IMG/VR virus record: IMGVR_UViG_3300025770_001283
Location: 1-24,047 of that record
DNA length: 24,047 nucleotides
DNA from: a virus
Direction: 5' to 3' (one strand)
The notes beneath the pieces are model-generated. The model searched no databases and had not been told where the DNA came from. It saw only the letters and a program-made list of their open reading frames with translations. Below, one piece after another: positions 14,257 through 22,745 of the stretch. The stretch's first letter is position 1. Every line of letters begins with the position of its first letter. Both the position numbers and the translations under genes were made by a program.

Positions 14257-16710
14257 ATGGGTCATCGTGTAAAAAAGAGAAATGGTAGACTAGAGCCATT
14301 TAAAGTTAATAAAATAAATGTAAATGTTGAAAGGGCAGGTCATGATTTACCAAATGCGTGTGTCAGTGAGGTAATATTTGACGCAGAGATAGGTCTTTAT
14401 GATAAAATTAAGACTGAAGATATAGATATTGCATTAATATTGGCAGCAAGAAGTAAGACCTATGAAGATCCCGATTATTGCAAAATGGCTTCAAGACTAG
14501 TTCGCAACTGTATTTATAAAGAGGTTTTTAAAGAGTCTGTTGATTCAGATACCTTCGAAGCAGATTATAAGTCCGCTTTTATTCGCAATATAAAGAAGCA
14601 AGTGAAAGAAGGAAGACTTGACCCAAGAAACTTGGGGTATGACCTTAAGGTTCTCGCGAATGCTATTGATGTTGATAGAGATGACCTATTGACGTATGTG
14701 GCAATACAGAACATCAAGGATAGATATCTCTTGAGAAAAAGTACTGACAAAAAGATCTTTGAAACACCTCAAGCATACTATATGCGAGTGGCTATGGGAC
14801 TTTGCTATAACCAGGAGAACAAAGAGGAAGCAGCGATAGCACTATATAACTGTTATTCTACTCATCGATCTTCTCCATCTACTCCAACCTTGTTTAATTC
14901 AGCAACTACTCACAATCAGTTGTCTAGTTGTTACCTATCAGAAATAGATGATTCAGTTGATGGCATTTTTGATGGTTTGTGGCAAGAAGCGAGAAAATCA
15001 AAGTATGCAGGAGGTCTTGGATTTCATGTATCAAAGATTAGAGCCATGGGTTCTCACATTAAGGGGACAAATGGGAGATCTAGTGGACTAATCCCTTGGT
15101 TAAAAGTTTATAACGATATGTTAATTGCTTGCGATCAAGCTGGCAAAAGGCAAGGTAGTGGATGCGCTTATCTTGAGCCTTGGCACCTAGACATTGAAGA
15201 CTTTATTGATTTGAGAAAGGAAACGGGAGAGGAGCGTAGAAGATGTCACGACCTAAATACCGCCCTTTGGTGTCCAGATCTATTCTTCGATAGAATAAAA
15301 AATGATGCCGATTGGACACTATTCTGTCCTTCTGAAACTCCTGACTTGCCAGACCTTTATGGTGAGGAATTTAATTTGAGATATGAGGAATACGAAAATC
15401 AGGCAAGAAATGGAGATATGGTTAACTTTAGGGTTATTAAAGCAAAAGAATTGTGGAAAACTGTATTAAAGTCCTTGTTTGAAACCTCTCACCCATGGAT
15501 TACGCATAAGGATAATGCAAATATGAGATATAGCAACGCTCACGAAGGCCCACTACATGGATCTAATCTTTGCACCGAAATTTTCCTACATACAAAGCAC
15601 TCAGAATATAAAGATGGGATAAAAACTGAGGTTGGAGAAACAGCAGTATGTAATCTTGCATCTATTGTATTGCCAAAGCACGTAAAAGATGGCAAGCTAG
15701 ATACGGAGAAACTTGCTGAAACGGTTGAATTAACTATACGAGGACTAAATAGCGTAATTGATATCAATTTTTATCCGACAAAAGAAGCTGAAAAATCAAA
15801 CCTTGCTCACAGACCTATTGGTCTTGGGACAATGGGATTTAATGATCTTTGTCATTTGTTAGATGTGGTTCAAGATAGTAACGAAGGAGTTCAATTGGCT
15901 GATGAAGTTGCGGAGTTTATCTCATATCATGCCATTTTAACTTCTTCAAGGTTAGCTAAAGAAGAAGGAAAGTATTCCACATATGAAGGCTCTAAATGGA
16001 GTCAGAACATTTTCCCAATTGACACTTACAATGAACTTATGAAATGGAAGAATCCTAATCATGTTGAGGCGAAAGAATCGGAAAATTTGGATTGGGAATA
16101 CGTTAGAGATCACGTAAAGAAGTACGGAATGAGAAACTCTAATACTATGGCAATTGCCCCAAATGCTTCTATCTCATATCAGATGGGATGTACACAAAGT
16201 ATTGAACCTGATAAGGCCGTTCTTTTTGTTTATGAAAACAAATCTGGTCAGTATTACTTACTAAATACTAATTTCGTAAACGACATGAAAAAAGAAGGTC
16301 TTTGGAATAAGGAATTCGCAGATCAAGTTCGTGAAGCAGATGGAGCCGTTAAGGATTTAGATATTCCTGAGAGATATAAGGCAAAATATAGAAATGCCTT
16401 TGATAAAGATCAGTTCAAACTTATAGAAGCAAATGCTGCTAGACAAAAGTGGATTGATATGGGAATAAGTTTTAATTGTTGGAATAACAAAACCAGTTTA
16501 AAGTATATAAACGATCTTTATGTCTATTCAAATGAGTTAGGCTTAAAATCTAATTATTACTTAAGAGGGATTGCCGCTTCACAAATTGCTAAATCTTCAG
16601 GAACTACTGTTCAAGAACGAAAAGAAGAAACTCCTGAGGAAGATGCGGCGAATGCTTGTTCTTTAGAGGCAATGATGAGTGGTGGAAGTTGTGAAATGTG
16701 TGAAGGATAG
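14257..16710 (+). CDS. nrdA: Class I ribonucleotide reductase, large (alpha) subunit
   Basis: 817 residues; reduces ribonucleoside diphosphates to deoxyribonucleotides together with NrdB, supplying dNTPs for phage replication. An ATP-cone covers about residues 3-90 (VKKRNGRLEPFKVNKI), giving activity regulation by ATP/dATP. Active-site residues fall at or close to the E. coli numbers: Cys225 in LSSCYLSEI, Asn437-Cys439-Glu441 in SNLCTEI, and the partner Cys465 in TAVCNLAS. The radical-transfer pair Tyr767-Tyr768 is in SNYYLRG, and the C-terminal redox pair is Cys812/Cys815 in SCEMCEG. All catalytic residues are present and no intein or split is seen. AGGAG lies about eight bases upstream. nrdB begins 18 bases after the stop, in one operon. 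Confidence 0.97.
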   Translation: MGHRVKKRNGRLEPFKVNKINVNVERAGHDLPNACVSEVIFDAEIGLYDKIKTEDIDIALILAARSKTYEDPDYCKMASRLVRNCIYKEVFKESVDSDTFEADYKSAFIRNIKKQVKEGRLDPRNLGYDLKVLANAIDVDRDDLLTYVAIQNIKDRYLLRKSTDKKIFETPQAYYMRVAMGLCYNQENKEEAAIALYNCYSTHRSSPSTPTLFNSATTHNQLSSCYLSEIDDSVDGIFDGLWQEARKSKYAGGLGFHVSKIRAMGSHIKGTNGRSSGLIPWLKVYNDMLIACDQAGKRQGSGCAYLEPWHLDIEDFIDLRKETGEERRRCHDLNTALWCPDLFFDRIKNDADWTLFCPSETPDLPDLYGEEFNLRYEEYENQARNGDMVNFRVIKAKELWKTVLKSLFETSHPWITHKDNANMRYSNAHEGPLHGSNLCTEIFLHTKHSEYKDGIKTEVGETAVCNLASIVLPKHVKDGKLDTEKLAETVELTIRGLNSVIDINFYPTKEAEKSNLAHRPIGLGTMGFNDLCHLLDVVQDSNEGVQLADEVAEFISYHAILTSSRLAKEEGKYSTYEGSKWSQNIFPIDTYNELMKWKNPNHVEAKESENLDWEYVRDHVKKYGMRNSNTMAIAPNASISYQMGCTQSIEPDKAVLFVYENKSGQYYLLNTNFVNDMKKEGLWNKEFADQVREADGAVKDLDIPERYKAKYRNAFDKDQFKLIEANAARQKWIDMGISFNCWNNKTSLKYINDLYVYSNELGLKSNYYLRGIAASQIAKSSGTTVQERKEETPEEDAANACSLEAMMSGGSCEMCEG

Positions 16711-16728
16711 TTTTAATAAGGAGAAAAA

Positions 16729-17742
16729 ATGAAGAAATTAAATAGATTGTTTGATGTAAAAGAAGATCATGTTAGTCAACTGGTGCAAAGTCCAAATTAT
16801 TGGGCGTTAGAACTTTGGGAAAAGGGTTGTGCCAACAACTGGATGCCACAGACGATTGACATGTCGCAAGACATTGAACAGTGGAGAGACAAAGCTCTTC
16901 TAACAGACGATGAAAGACTAATCGTAAAAAGAACTTTAGGATTATTCTCTGCTGGTGAAAGTTTAGTTAGCAATTCTATAACTGAAGCTGAGAGCAAATA
17001 CATTACTGACGGGGCATGTAAGCAGTATATGTTGCGCAAAGCCTTTGAAGAGTCCTTACACAACTACACAGTCAAGATGTGTGTAGAAGCTTATGGACTT
17101 GATGTAAACGAAGTCGCAGAAGCTTATTTAAATATCCCAACCATTTCTAAGAAAGAGAAGTTCTTGTCCGCAGTGCTTGGAAAGTTTGAAGATCCTAGCT
17201 TTGACATAACTACTACAGAAGGAATTCAACTTTTTACAAAGAATCTCTTTGTAATATATTTGATTTGTGAAGGCATTTGGTTTTTTCCAAATTTTGCTTT
17301 GATTATGTCCTTAGGTAGACAAAACAAACTTATTGGTTTGTATGACCAGATTAAATACACTATTCGAGATGAGACTCTTCATGTTGAATTTGGAGTTAAG
17401 TTAATTAATCAAATTGCTGTAGAGTATCCTGAGATTTGGACGCCTGAGTTTAAAGATGAATTAATTGAGTTGATGAAAGTTGGTGTTGAAATTGAAAAAG
17501 AATACTCAAAAGAGATTCTTCCTAATGGTATTCTTGGGGTTAACTCTGACATGCTTAACACTTATGTTGAATTCTTGGCTAATGAAAGGTTAGCTTCTGT
17601 AAATTTAAAATATAAGTTCCCTAGTGATAAAAATCCATTCCCATTCTTGGGAGAGACGCAAGATGGTGATGGTATGGCTGCGTTTTTTGAGCGTAGAGAA
17701 AAGAACTATAGAAATGCATCTGTATTAGAAGATGATCTCTAA
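16729..17742 (+). CDS. nrdB: Class I ribonucleotide reductase, small (beta) subunit lacking the usual radical tyrosine
   Basis: 337 residues. The dimetal ligands are all present at the normal spacing: Glu77, Glu108, His111, Glu181, Glu215, His218 (GES, EESLH, CEG, RDETLH). Four residues after His111, where E. coli has radical Tyr122, this protein has Val115; the nearest Tyr is 113. The first ligand is Glu, not Asp. Trp38 in NNWMPQ and Tyr327 near the C-terminus are probable members of the radical-transfer path. This pattern fits a tyrosyl-radical-independent beta subunit such as class Ic (Phe at this position in Chlamydia) or class Id, with the oxidised metal cluster itself as the initiator. 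AAGGAG precedes the start, and a strong terminator follows the stop by 18 bases. Confidence 0.96.
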   Translation: MKKLNRLFDVKEDHVSQLVQSPNYWALELWEKGCANNWMPQTIDMSQDIEQWRDKALLTDDERLIVKRTLGLFSAGESLVSNSITEAESKYITDGACKQYMLRKAFEESLHNYTVKMCVEAYGLDVNEVAEAYLNIPTISKKEKFLSAVLGKFEDPSFDITTTEGIQLFTKNLFVIYLICEGIWFFPNFALIMSLGRQNKLIGLYDQIKYTIRDETLHVEFGVKLINQIAVEYPEIWTPEFKDELIELMKVGVEIEKEYSKEILPNGILGVNSDMLNTYVEFLANERLASVNLKYKFPSDKNPFPFLGETQDGDGMAAFFERREKNYRNASVLEDDL

Positions 17743-17760
17743 ATAACCTTCAGGCAAGGT

Positions 17761-17804
17761 AAAAGGGTTATGTTTGACGAAATATACAAACATAACCCTT
17801 TTTT
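17761..17804 (+). terminator. Intrinsic terminator after nrdB
   Basis: AAAAGGGTTATGTTTG (17761-17776) pairs perfectly with CAAACATAACCCTTTT (17787-17802) across a 10-base loop, and T's run to 17804. The next start codon is only 12 bases after the T-run, so the downstream gene must rely on read-through or on a promoter I cannot see. Confidence 0.9.
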
Positions 17805-17817
17805 ATTGACGAAATAT
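17774..17817 (+). repeat. 12-bp direct repeat in terminator loop and across next start codon
   Basis: TTGACGAAATAT occurs at 17774-17785, in the stem and loop of the terminator, and again at 17806-17817, ending in the first two bases of the next gene's ATG. The similarity continues (ACAAAC versus GACAAAAC). It may be a binding site or a trace of duplication. Confidence 0.7.
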
Positions 17818-19138
17818 GACAAAACACATTAAAATTTTTGAGAAAAACGAAAAGTATTGCTTTTCCATTAACGATTTTTATTCTATTAGACATAGCCGAT
17901 TAACACAACACGCTGAAGAATACTATAGGTATGCTTGGGAAGCTCAAAGAGATGCGAGAAATCTAGCTGAGAAGCACGCTTATCATATTAAAACTTTAGA
18001 GAAATTTGCTTTTGAAGATTTGTCAAAACCAATTATAGAAGATATTGCGGCTGAAAGACGTTTAGCCGATCACTATGACGCAATATATGACGGGTTAGTA
18101 GATATTGCCTCAGGAATGGAAGAAGGCGACAAACTCCAAAGAAAAGTGAATTACTTTGAAGCTAAGGCGGTAATACAAGAAATCCTTTATATCATTGAAG
18201 AAGAAGAAAACGATGAACTCGCTGACGAGGACGAGAAAAAAGAAAGTGAAACTAGGCTTACCAAAGTTATTGGTAAAGTCAAAAAACTTGTCAAAAAGTA
18301 TTATCGCGAAGAATTAGCCGCAGATAAAAAGAAAAGTGAAGAAAATGCTAAAGTTCAGCCAGACATGGGAATGGGTGGAGGAATGGAGGAAATGGGGGGG
18401 ATGGAAGCACCAATGCCAATGGCCAGCACTAATTCTTGGATAAAGATTGCTTCTTCAGTAGAAAACGTCTCAGATGACGTAAAAATGGATTTAATTAATG
18501 ATTACTGTGAAAAGGCATGTTTAGCAATAGAGAATAAACATCCTGAAGTAATTTACTCTAGTGACTCCAGTGGAATAACGCTAAAAAGCAATGGAACTCC
18601 GATACTTCATTTAAGTATAAGCAAAGATTTGTTTCTTGAAGATATTCAGCCTGTTGGCGAATTCAAGAAGATGTATCCATATCATGGTACGAAATTTTAT
18701 CAATCTTATTGGAAACCGATTGTAGAAAAGATTGGTCACTGCTGCATTGGTAATGGCTCTGACATTCTATGTTTGGGAGATAAGGTTTTACCTGATGTCT
18801 CCAACAAAAGTGAAACAAAATATCAAACGATGAATAAAAAATCAAAAAACATAAATTTCTTTGAGGTTTCTTTTAGGGGTGATCCTGAAGCATGGTTTGT
18901 AAAAGAAGTCTCATTAAAAAAGAGTGCAAGCGCAAAGTATTCTAAAGAAGAGTATTATAAAAATGGGAAAGGAGCAATGGTTGTTTGTGTCGATCCTACA
19001 TTAAAAAGTTATTATAAGCAGACAGGACAAGTAGTACAAGTAATACCATTTGATGAACATCTAGAAGTCGATATTAACTTCGGGCACAACATATGTAGAA
19101 TGGTTGAGTCTCAATTTGAAATACTTAATGACTTGTGA
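17816..19138 (+). CDS. Protein of unknown function: coiled-coil N-terminus, Met/Gly-rich linker
   Basis: 440 residues. Residues ~25-180 are highly charged and helical, with probable coiled coils (EAQRDARNLAEKHAYHIKTL; an acidic EEEENDELADEDEKK stretch). A linker at about 182-203 is rich in Met and Gly (MGMGGGMEEMGGMEAPMPM), followed by NSWIKIAS and a ~230-residue mixed alpha/beta C-terminal domain containing FRGDPEAWFVKEV. No family recognised. The ATG lies just past a terminator and has no Shine-Dalgarno sequence, but the next in-frame ATG is about 100 codons downstream. It lies upstream of terL and overlaps the next gene by 11 bases, so a virion-assembly role is plausible but not shown. Confidence 0.75.
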   Translation: MTKHIKIFEKNEKYCFSINDFYSIRHSRLTQHAEEYYRYAWEAQRDARNLAEKHAYHIKTLEKFAFEDLSKPIIEDIAAERRLADHYDAIYDGLVDIASGMEEGDKLQRKVNYFEAKAVIQEILYIIEEEENDELADEDEKKESETRLTKVIGKVKKLVKKYYREELAADKKKSEENAKVQPDMGMGGGMEEMGGMEAPMPMASTNSWIKIASSVENVSDDVKMDLINDYCEKACLAIENKHPEVIYSSDSSGITLKSNGTPILHLSISKDLFLEDIQPVGEFKKMYPYHGTKFYQSYWKPIVEKIGHCCIGNGSDILCLGDKVLPDVSNKSETKYQTMNKKSKNINFFEVSFRGDPEAWFVKEVSLKKSASAKYSKEEYYKNGKGAMVVCVDPTLKSYYKQTGQVVQVIPFDEHLEVDINFGHNICRMVESQFEILNDL

Positions 19139-19985
19139 GTTAATAAAATTAAATCCTCTCACAAAAGAGCAGTCATCCATACAAATTGGTATGGAGGTTA
19201 GATCATTTTGCTGTGTAGATGATGATATTTACTTCATACATCGTGAAGGCATCGGCAAAATACAAAATGGCGTTGTAGACCATAATTGGTACCAAGAGCT
19301 ATGTAGCGTTGATATTCCAGATCTATCCTCACTTAGTTCAATAACTTATTGTCCGTTTAATAACAATTTATATGTTGTCAGTGATGGTGGAAGTCAAATA
19401 GGTAAGGTTGACTTGGTCATGTTGGATTTCGAGTTCATGATCTCTAAGGGAAGTGTCAAGCAATTCAAAGACAAATTTTTGTCAGTTAATGATTCAGATA
19501 CTTACATTGTTTCTGATGGTAGAAAAATTGTTTGGAGCATTACGGATTGCCACAGATGCTTTCAGATGGTAGATTGCAAAGCTGTTCCATTAGTTGGTTG
19601 TGGTAAATCAGGATATTCTATGTCTAAGTTAGAACATGCAAGAATTTCATGTCCCACAGGAATCGCCATTATGAATGGAGTAATTTGTTTTTCAGACATG
19701 GGAAATAATTGTTTAAGAGGGGTTAGCAATAATAAATTGTTAACTGTAATTAGTGACTGTAAAAACGTTAAAGATGTTTTCTATCATAATGAAAAGATTT
19801 TCTTTTTAAGCGATAAAACTATCTACATGTTGTCGTCTGAAGGAGATTCAGGTCACTTATTTGAAGTATATAGGTCTAAAAACCTAATTAAATCATTTTT
19901 TCCGAAAGGTAATGATTGCATGTATCTACTATATAACAATTATGGCATACCGCTCCAAGAAAGAAAAACCGATCAGTCCACTTGA
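19128..19985 (+). CDS. NHL-repeat-like beta-propeller protein
   Basis: 285 residues from the ATG at 19128, inside the end of the preceding gene; a TTG at 19104 is in frame. Repeated short strand patterns (DDDIYFIHREGIGKI, NNLYVVSDGGSQIGKV, GVICFSDMGNNCLRGV, EKIFFLSDKTIYML) and HARISCPTGIAIMNG, followed by SDMGNN, match the NHL signature of P.GIA....YV.D.GNN.IR. A single propeller of about six short blades is likely. It is unusually cysteine-rich for a phage protein (10 or more Cys). NHL propellers bind proteins or nucleic acid; no active site is evident. It overlaps terL by 44 bases. Confidence 0.75.
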   Translation: MTCELIKLNPLTKEQSSIQIGMEVRSFCCVDDDIYFIHREGIGKIQNGVVDHNWYQELCSVDIPDLSSLSSITYCPFNNNLYVVSDGGSQIGKVDLVMLDFEFMISKGSVKQFKDKFLSVNDSDTYIVSDGRKIVWSITDCHRCFQMVDCKAVPLVGCGKSGYSMSKLEHARISCPTGIAIMNGVICFSDMGNNCLRGVSNNKLLTVISDCKNVKDVFYHNEKIFFLSDKTIYMLSSEGDSGHLFEVYRSKNLIKSFFPKGNDCMYLLYNNYGIPLQERKTDQST

Positions 19986-21777
19986 CGAAATAATATCTAA
20001 AATAAAGTCTGATAATCCCTCCATTAAAAGCAAGAAATCAGATAAAGATGAAGAAATTGTTGACATAATTACTTTTTGTAATGGAGAACAATACCTAAAC
20101 CTAGTTAAGAACGGCTTAACACTCTGGATGTCACAAAGAGTCATTTTAAAGTGTTTTTACAAAAATACTATTGGCAATGATGATCTTAAGCTTACTACAG
20201 AGGAATGGGAATGGTTGTATGATAATGAAGAAAATGAAGAGTTAGAAGGATTTGTCTATGAGAGGAATATCAAAGATGTAATTAAGAAGATGATGGACAT
20301 GGACAAGTATCACACAGATAAGTCTGCGGGTAATGACTTTAATGAGGGGAAAGATACATCCGATCAAAAAGCTGAATACTTTAGCATGTTGCATTTAGTA
20401 TTGGGTCGTAGAGGATCTAAGACTTTAATGGCATCTATAATCACAGTTTATGAAGCTTATAAACTTTTGGTTGTTAATGGTGGAGATATGCATGAGTACT
20501 ATAATCTTCCATTTGACGATGAAGTTGCCATTATTAATGTAGCGTTATCGCAGGCGCAGGCAGGTCGTTTATTTGGACAGATACAGGCTAGACTAAGAAA
20601 CTCCCCATTTTTTAAGAATAAGATTGCAAAATCCACTAACTCGGAGATTCGCCTATATACTGACTCCGATTTAAGAAAAAAAGAAGCAGGCGTTGACGTT
20701 GACGTTAATGGATCTGTAATTCTATTATGTGGTCATAGTAATCCTGACTCATTAGCTGGTTATAGTGCAATATTGATTTTATTTGACGAAATTGCATTCT
20801 ATGATGAATCTGGCAAGGTAACAGGTACATACTTCTTTAATAGACTTAAACCTTCTTTATCTAAATTTTATAAATACAATGCTGCGCGAATTGTTATGAT
20901 CTCTTCTCCTAATAATAGACAGGGGATATTTTATGATAAATTTGAGGAAGCTAAGAAAGATGACTCGATATTGTCCTTTCAGTTGCCCACTTGGTGTGCA
21001 AATGAAGACATTGATTTTGATAACAAGGAGATGACTACTGATAGAGAGAGCAATCCAGACATGTTTTCAATTGAGTATGGCGCACAATGGGCTACTGGTG
21101 GTGCTTATGGTAATTACTTTGAATCAGGATTAATAGAGAGATGTGTAAAATCAGAAGCTGGGCCTCACACTAAACCTCAACCAGGATTTAATTATTTTGC
21201 CCATGTTGATCCTGCAAATGGTGGACATAACTATTGTATGGTTCTTGTAGGATCTAAACGATATTCTAATAATAGAGGAGAGAAGAGGTGGCAAATTCAT
21301 CTAGCAGGAGTCTGGATATGGAAACCTGTTCCTGGGATTGGATTACAGTTCCACGAGATTGATAGAGACGTTTTAACGATTTGTCAAATTTTTAGACCTA
21401 TTTCTGTTACATATGATGATTTTCAATCGGTCCACAGTTTGCAATTCTTAAGAAGTCATGGAGTTCCTGCAAGAAAGATACAGTATAATAGAAACGTAAA
21501 ACAAAAAATATATATGAATTTAAAAATGTTAATGGAGTATCAACCATTTTCAGAACTATTCCTTTATGATGATGGTGCAAATGCTTCTTATTTAATTGCT
21601 GAGATGTATAATTTGAAGTTCAAAAGAATTACTAGAGGTATTTCTTTGTTGCCTGACAAAAATGCAGACGTTAAAACAGATGACGTAATAGACTGTTTGG
21701 CAGGAGCGTGTTCGTCAGCAAACAATGCAATTACACCATGTCTTCCTATGCCCACAACAGTAAGAATGAGATTTTAG
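19942..21777 (+). CDS. terL: Phage terminase, large subunit
   Basis: 611 residues; the motor that pumps DNA into the prohead and cuts the concatemer. ATPase domain: P-loop LGRRGSKT (154-161), Walker B ILILFDE (277-283, Asp282/Glu283), coupling motif ISSPNN (320-325). Nuclease domain (RNase H fold): Asp423 in FAHVDPANGG, Asp492/Asp493 in VTYDDFQ, and acidic residues around 580-584 in VKTDDVID. The P-loop reads GRRGSKT where GRRSGKT is more usual; a Ser before the Lys is also known in PBSX-type terminases, so it is probably active. The start is uncertain: ATG at 19912 is in frame and preceded by AAAGG, but MAYRSKKEK at 19942 looks like a more natural N-terminus. No small subunit is visible next to it. 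Confidence 0.95.
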   Translation: MAYRSKKEKPISPLDEIISKIKSDNPSIKSKKSDKDEEIVDIITFCNGEQYLNLVKNGLTLWMSQRVILKCFYKNTIGNDDLKLTTEEWEWLYDNEENEELEGFVYERNIKDVIKKMMDMDKYHTDKSAGNDFNEGKDTSDQKAEYFSMLHLVLGRRGSKTLMASIITVYEAYKLLVVNGGDMHEYYNLPFDDEVAIINVALSQAQAGRLFGQIQARLRNSPFFKNKIAKSTNSEIRLYTDSDLRKKEAGVDVDVNGSVILLCGHSNPDSLAGYSAILILFDEIAFYDESGKVTGTYFFNRLKPSLSKFYKYNAARIVMISSPNNRQGIFYDKFEEAKKDDSILSFQLPTWCANEDIDFDNKEMTTDRESNPDMFSIEYGAQWATGGAYGNYFESGLIERCVKSEAGPHTKPQPGFNYFAHVDPANGGHNYCMVLVGSKRYSNNRGEKRWQIHLAGVWIWKPVPGIGLQFHEIDRDVLTICQIFRPISVTYDDFQSVHSLQFLRSHGVPARKIQYNRNVKQKIYMNLKMLMEYQPFSELFLYDDGANASYLIAEMYNLKFKRITRGISLLPDKNADVKTDDVIDCLAGACSSANNAITPCLPMPTTVRMRF

Positions 21778-21848
21778 AGGATTTTTATTTTCTATATAGA
21801 AGAAATAAAAGAAAAACTAAAGAAGTTTTTCAGGAGAACAAAACTAAA

Positions 21849-22745
21849 ATGGGTGATTATAAATTCGTAATCTATGAAAAATTAGATGGAGATGCACATA
21901 CTGACCGTATGTTGCAAGAGGATCATGGAAATGTTCCTGAAGAAATTACAAATAAACAATTAGAGTCTCACCATGTTGGATATAAAGATACAATAATGGA
22001 AGATTTATTGGAAAAGAATAGAACTGGTTCTGCGGAAGTTGTTCTAGAGAAGAATTTGAACGATTCGAAAGACCAATTTGGATCACAGCATAGAAATCCC
22101 TCCGCTTATGAAGGCGATATAAGCAAATTAGAAGAGCAAAGAATTGCTAATAACAAAAAAAATGAAGAATATGAAGTTGCATCAGAAACTCCAAAAAGAA
22201 GTAGATGGTGGGAGTTAAAAACAAAAGATGGTCTTAAAATTGCATCTAAAAAAGAAGCTCAGTTCCATTATGATGACATTAATTGGGAAGAACTTGATAG
22301 ACAGCAAGACGATGAGTTCGCTTCAGGTGATGTAGACGACGATCTTATGAACGATCTTAGTAATGATTTTTCAGTTGACGATATTGGATTCGAAGTAGAT
22401 GAATTGGACAAAAAGATTCCTAGTGTATTGAAAGAGGTTTCTTTTGATGTTCCAGATGTTGGAGGAACGCCAACGGCAAAAGGAGAAATACAAATTTCTA
22501 ATTTAGATTTTTACGATTCTGCTAATGATCCTAGACTTGAAGAAGATTTAAAAGATGTTCTTGATGATATTTCATATCGAGAGAAAGTTGAACTCCCTTT
22601 TAATTTAAGTTCATTCGATTTTTCTAAATTTTCAGAAGGTGTTATAAGCTTTGCTATGGAAACTCAGGGAACTCAAGGGTTCGAAATAGACGATTTAACT
22701 GCGTCAAATAATTTTCCTGTTGTTGAAGCTTCAAAAAAAAAGTAG
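21849..22745 (+). CDS. Acidic protein of unknown function, frame-0 product before a slippery site
   Basis: 298 residues from the ATG at 21849 (AGGAG 12 bases upstream) to TAG at 22743-22745. The same frame is open further upstream into the end of terL, so a start near 21738 cannot be excluded. The chain is hydrophilic and mostly helical at first (EVVLEKNLNDSKDQFGS), has RSRWWELKTKDGLKIASKK near the middle, a strongly acidic stretch (ELDRQQDDEFASGDVDDDLM) and a C-terminal part with regular hydrophobic spacing. It ends EASKKK at A9-G-TAG. The open frame continues as a further 64 codons in the -1 frame (separate entry). Its place after terL suggests head assembly, but it does not resemble a portal protein. 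Confidence 0.8.
   Translation: MGDYKFVIYEKLDGDAHTDRMLQEDHGNVPEEITNKQLESHHVGYKDTIMEDLLEKNRTGSAEVVLEKNLNDSKDQFGSQHRNPSAYEGDISKLEEQRIANNKKNEEYEVASETPKRSRWWELKTKDGLKIASKKEAQFHYDDINWEELDRQQDDEFASGDVDDDLMNDLSNDFSVDDIGFEVDELDKKIPSVLKEVSFDVPDVGGTPTAKGEIQISNLDFYDSANDPRLEEDLKDVLDDISYREKVELPFNLSSFDFSKFSEGVISFAMETQGTQGFEIDDLTASNNFPVVEASKKK
22736..22742 (+). promoter_or_regulatory. A AAA AAG slippery heptamer, probable -1 frameshift site
   Basis: In frame 0 the codons read TCA AAA AAA AAG TAG. A AAA AAG is the heptamer used for -1 frameshifting in E. coli dnaX. A slip back by one base next reads GTA GAA GAA and continues for 64 codons. The zero-frame stop lies immediately after the heptamer. I see no strong stem-loop directly downstream and no SD-like stimulator upstream. 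A one-base length error in the run of nine A's would give the same picture. Confidence 0.65.

Noticed and set aside
20395-20430. GRRGSKT P-loop as a sign of an inactive terminase
   Set aside because: A Ser before the P-loop Lys is also found in active PBSX-type terminases, and Walker B, coupling motif and nuclease residues are intact.
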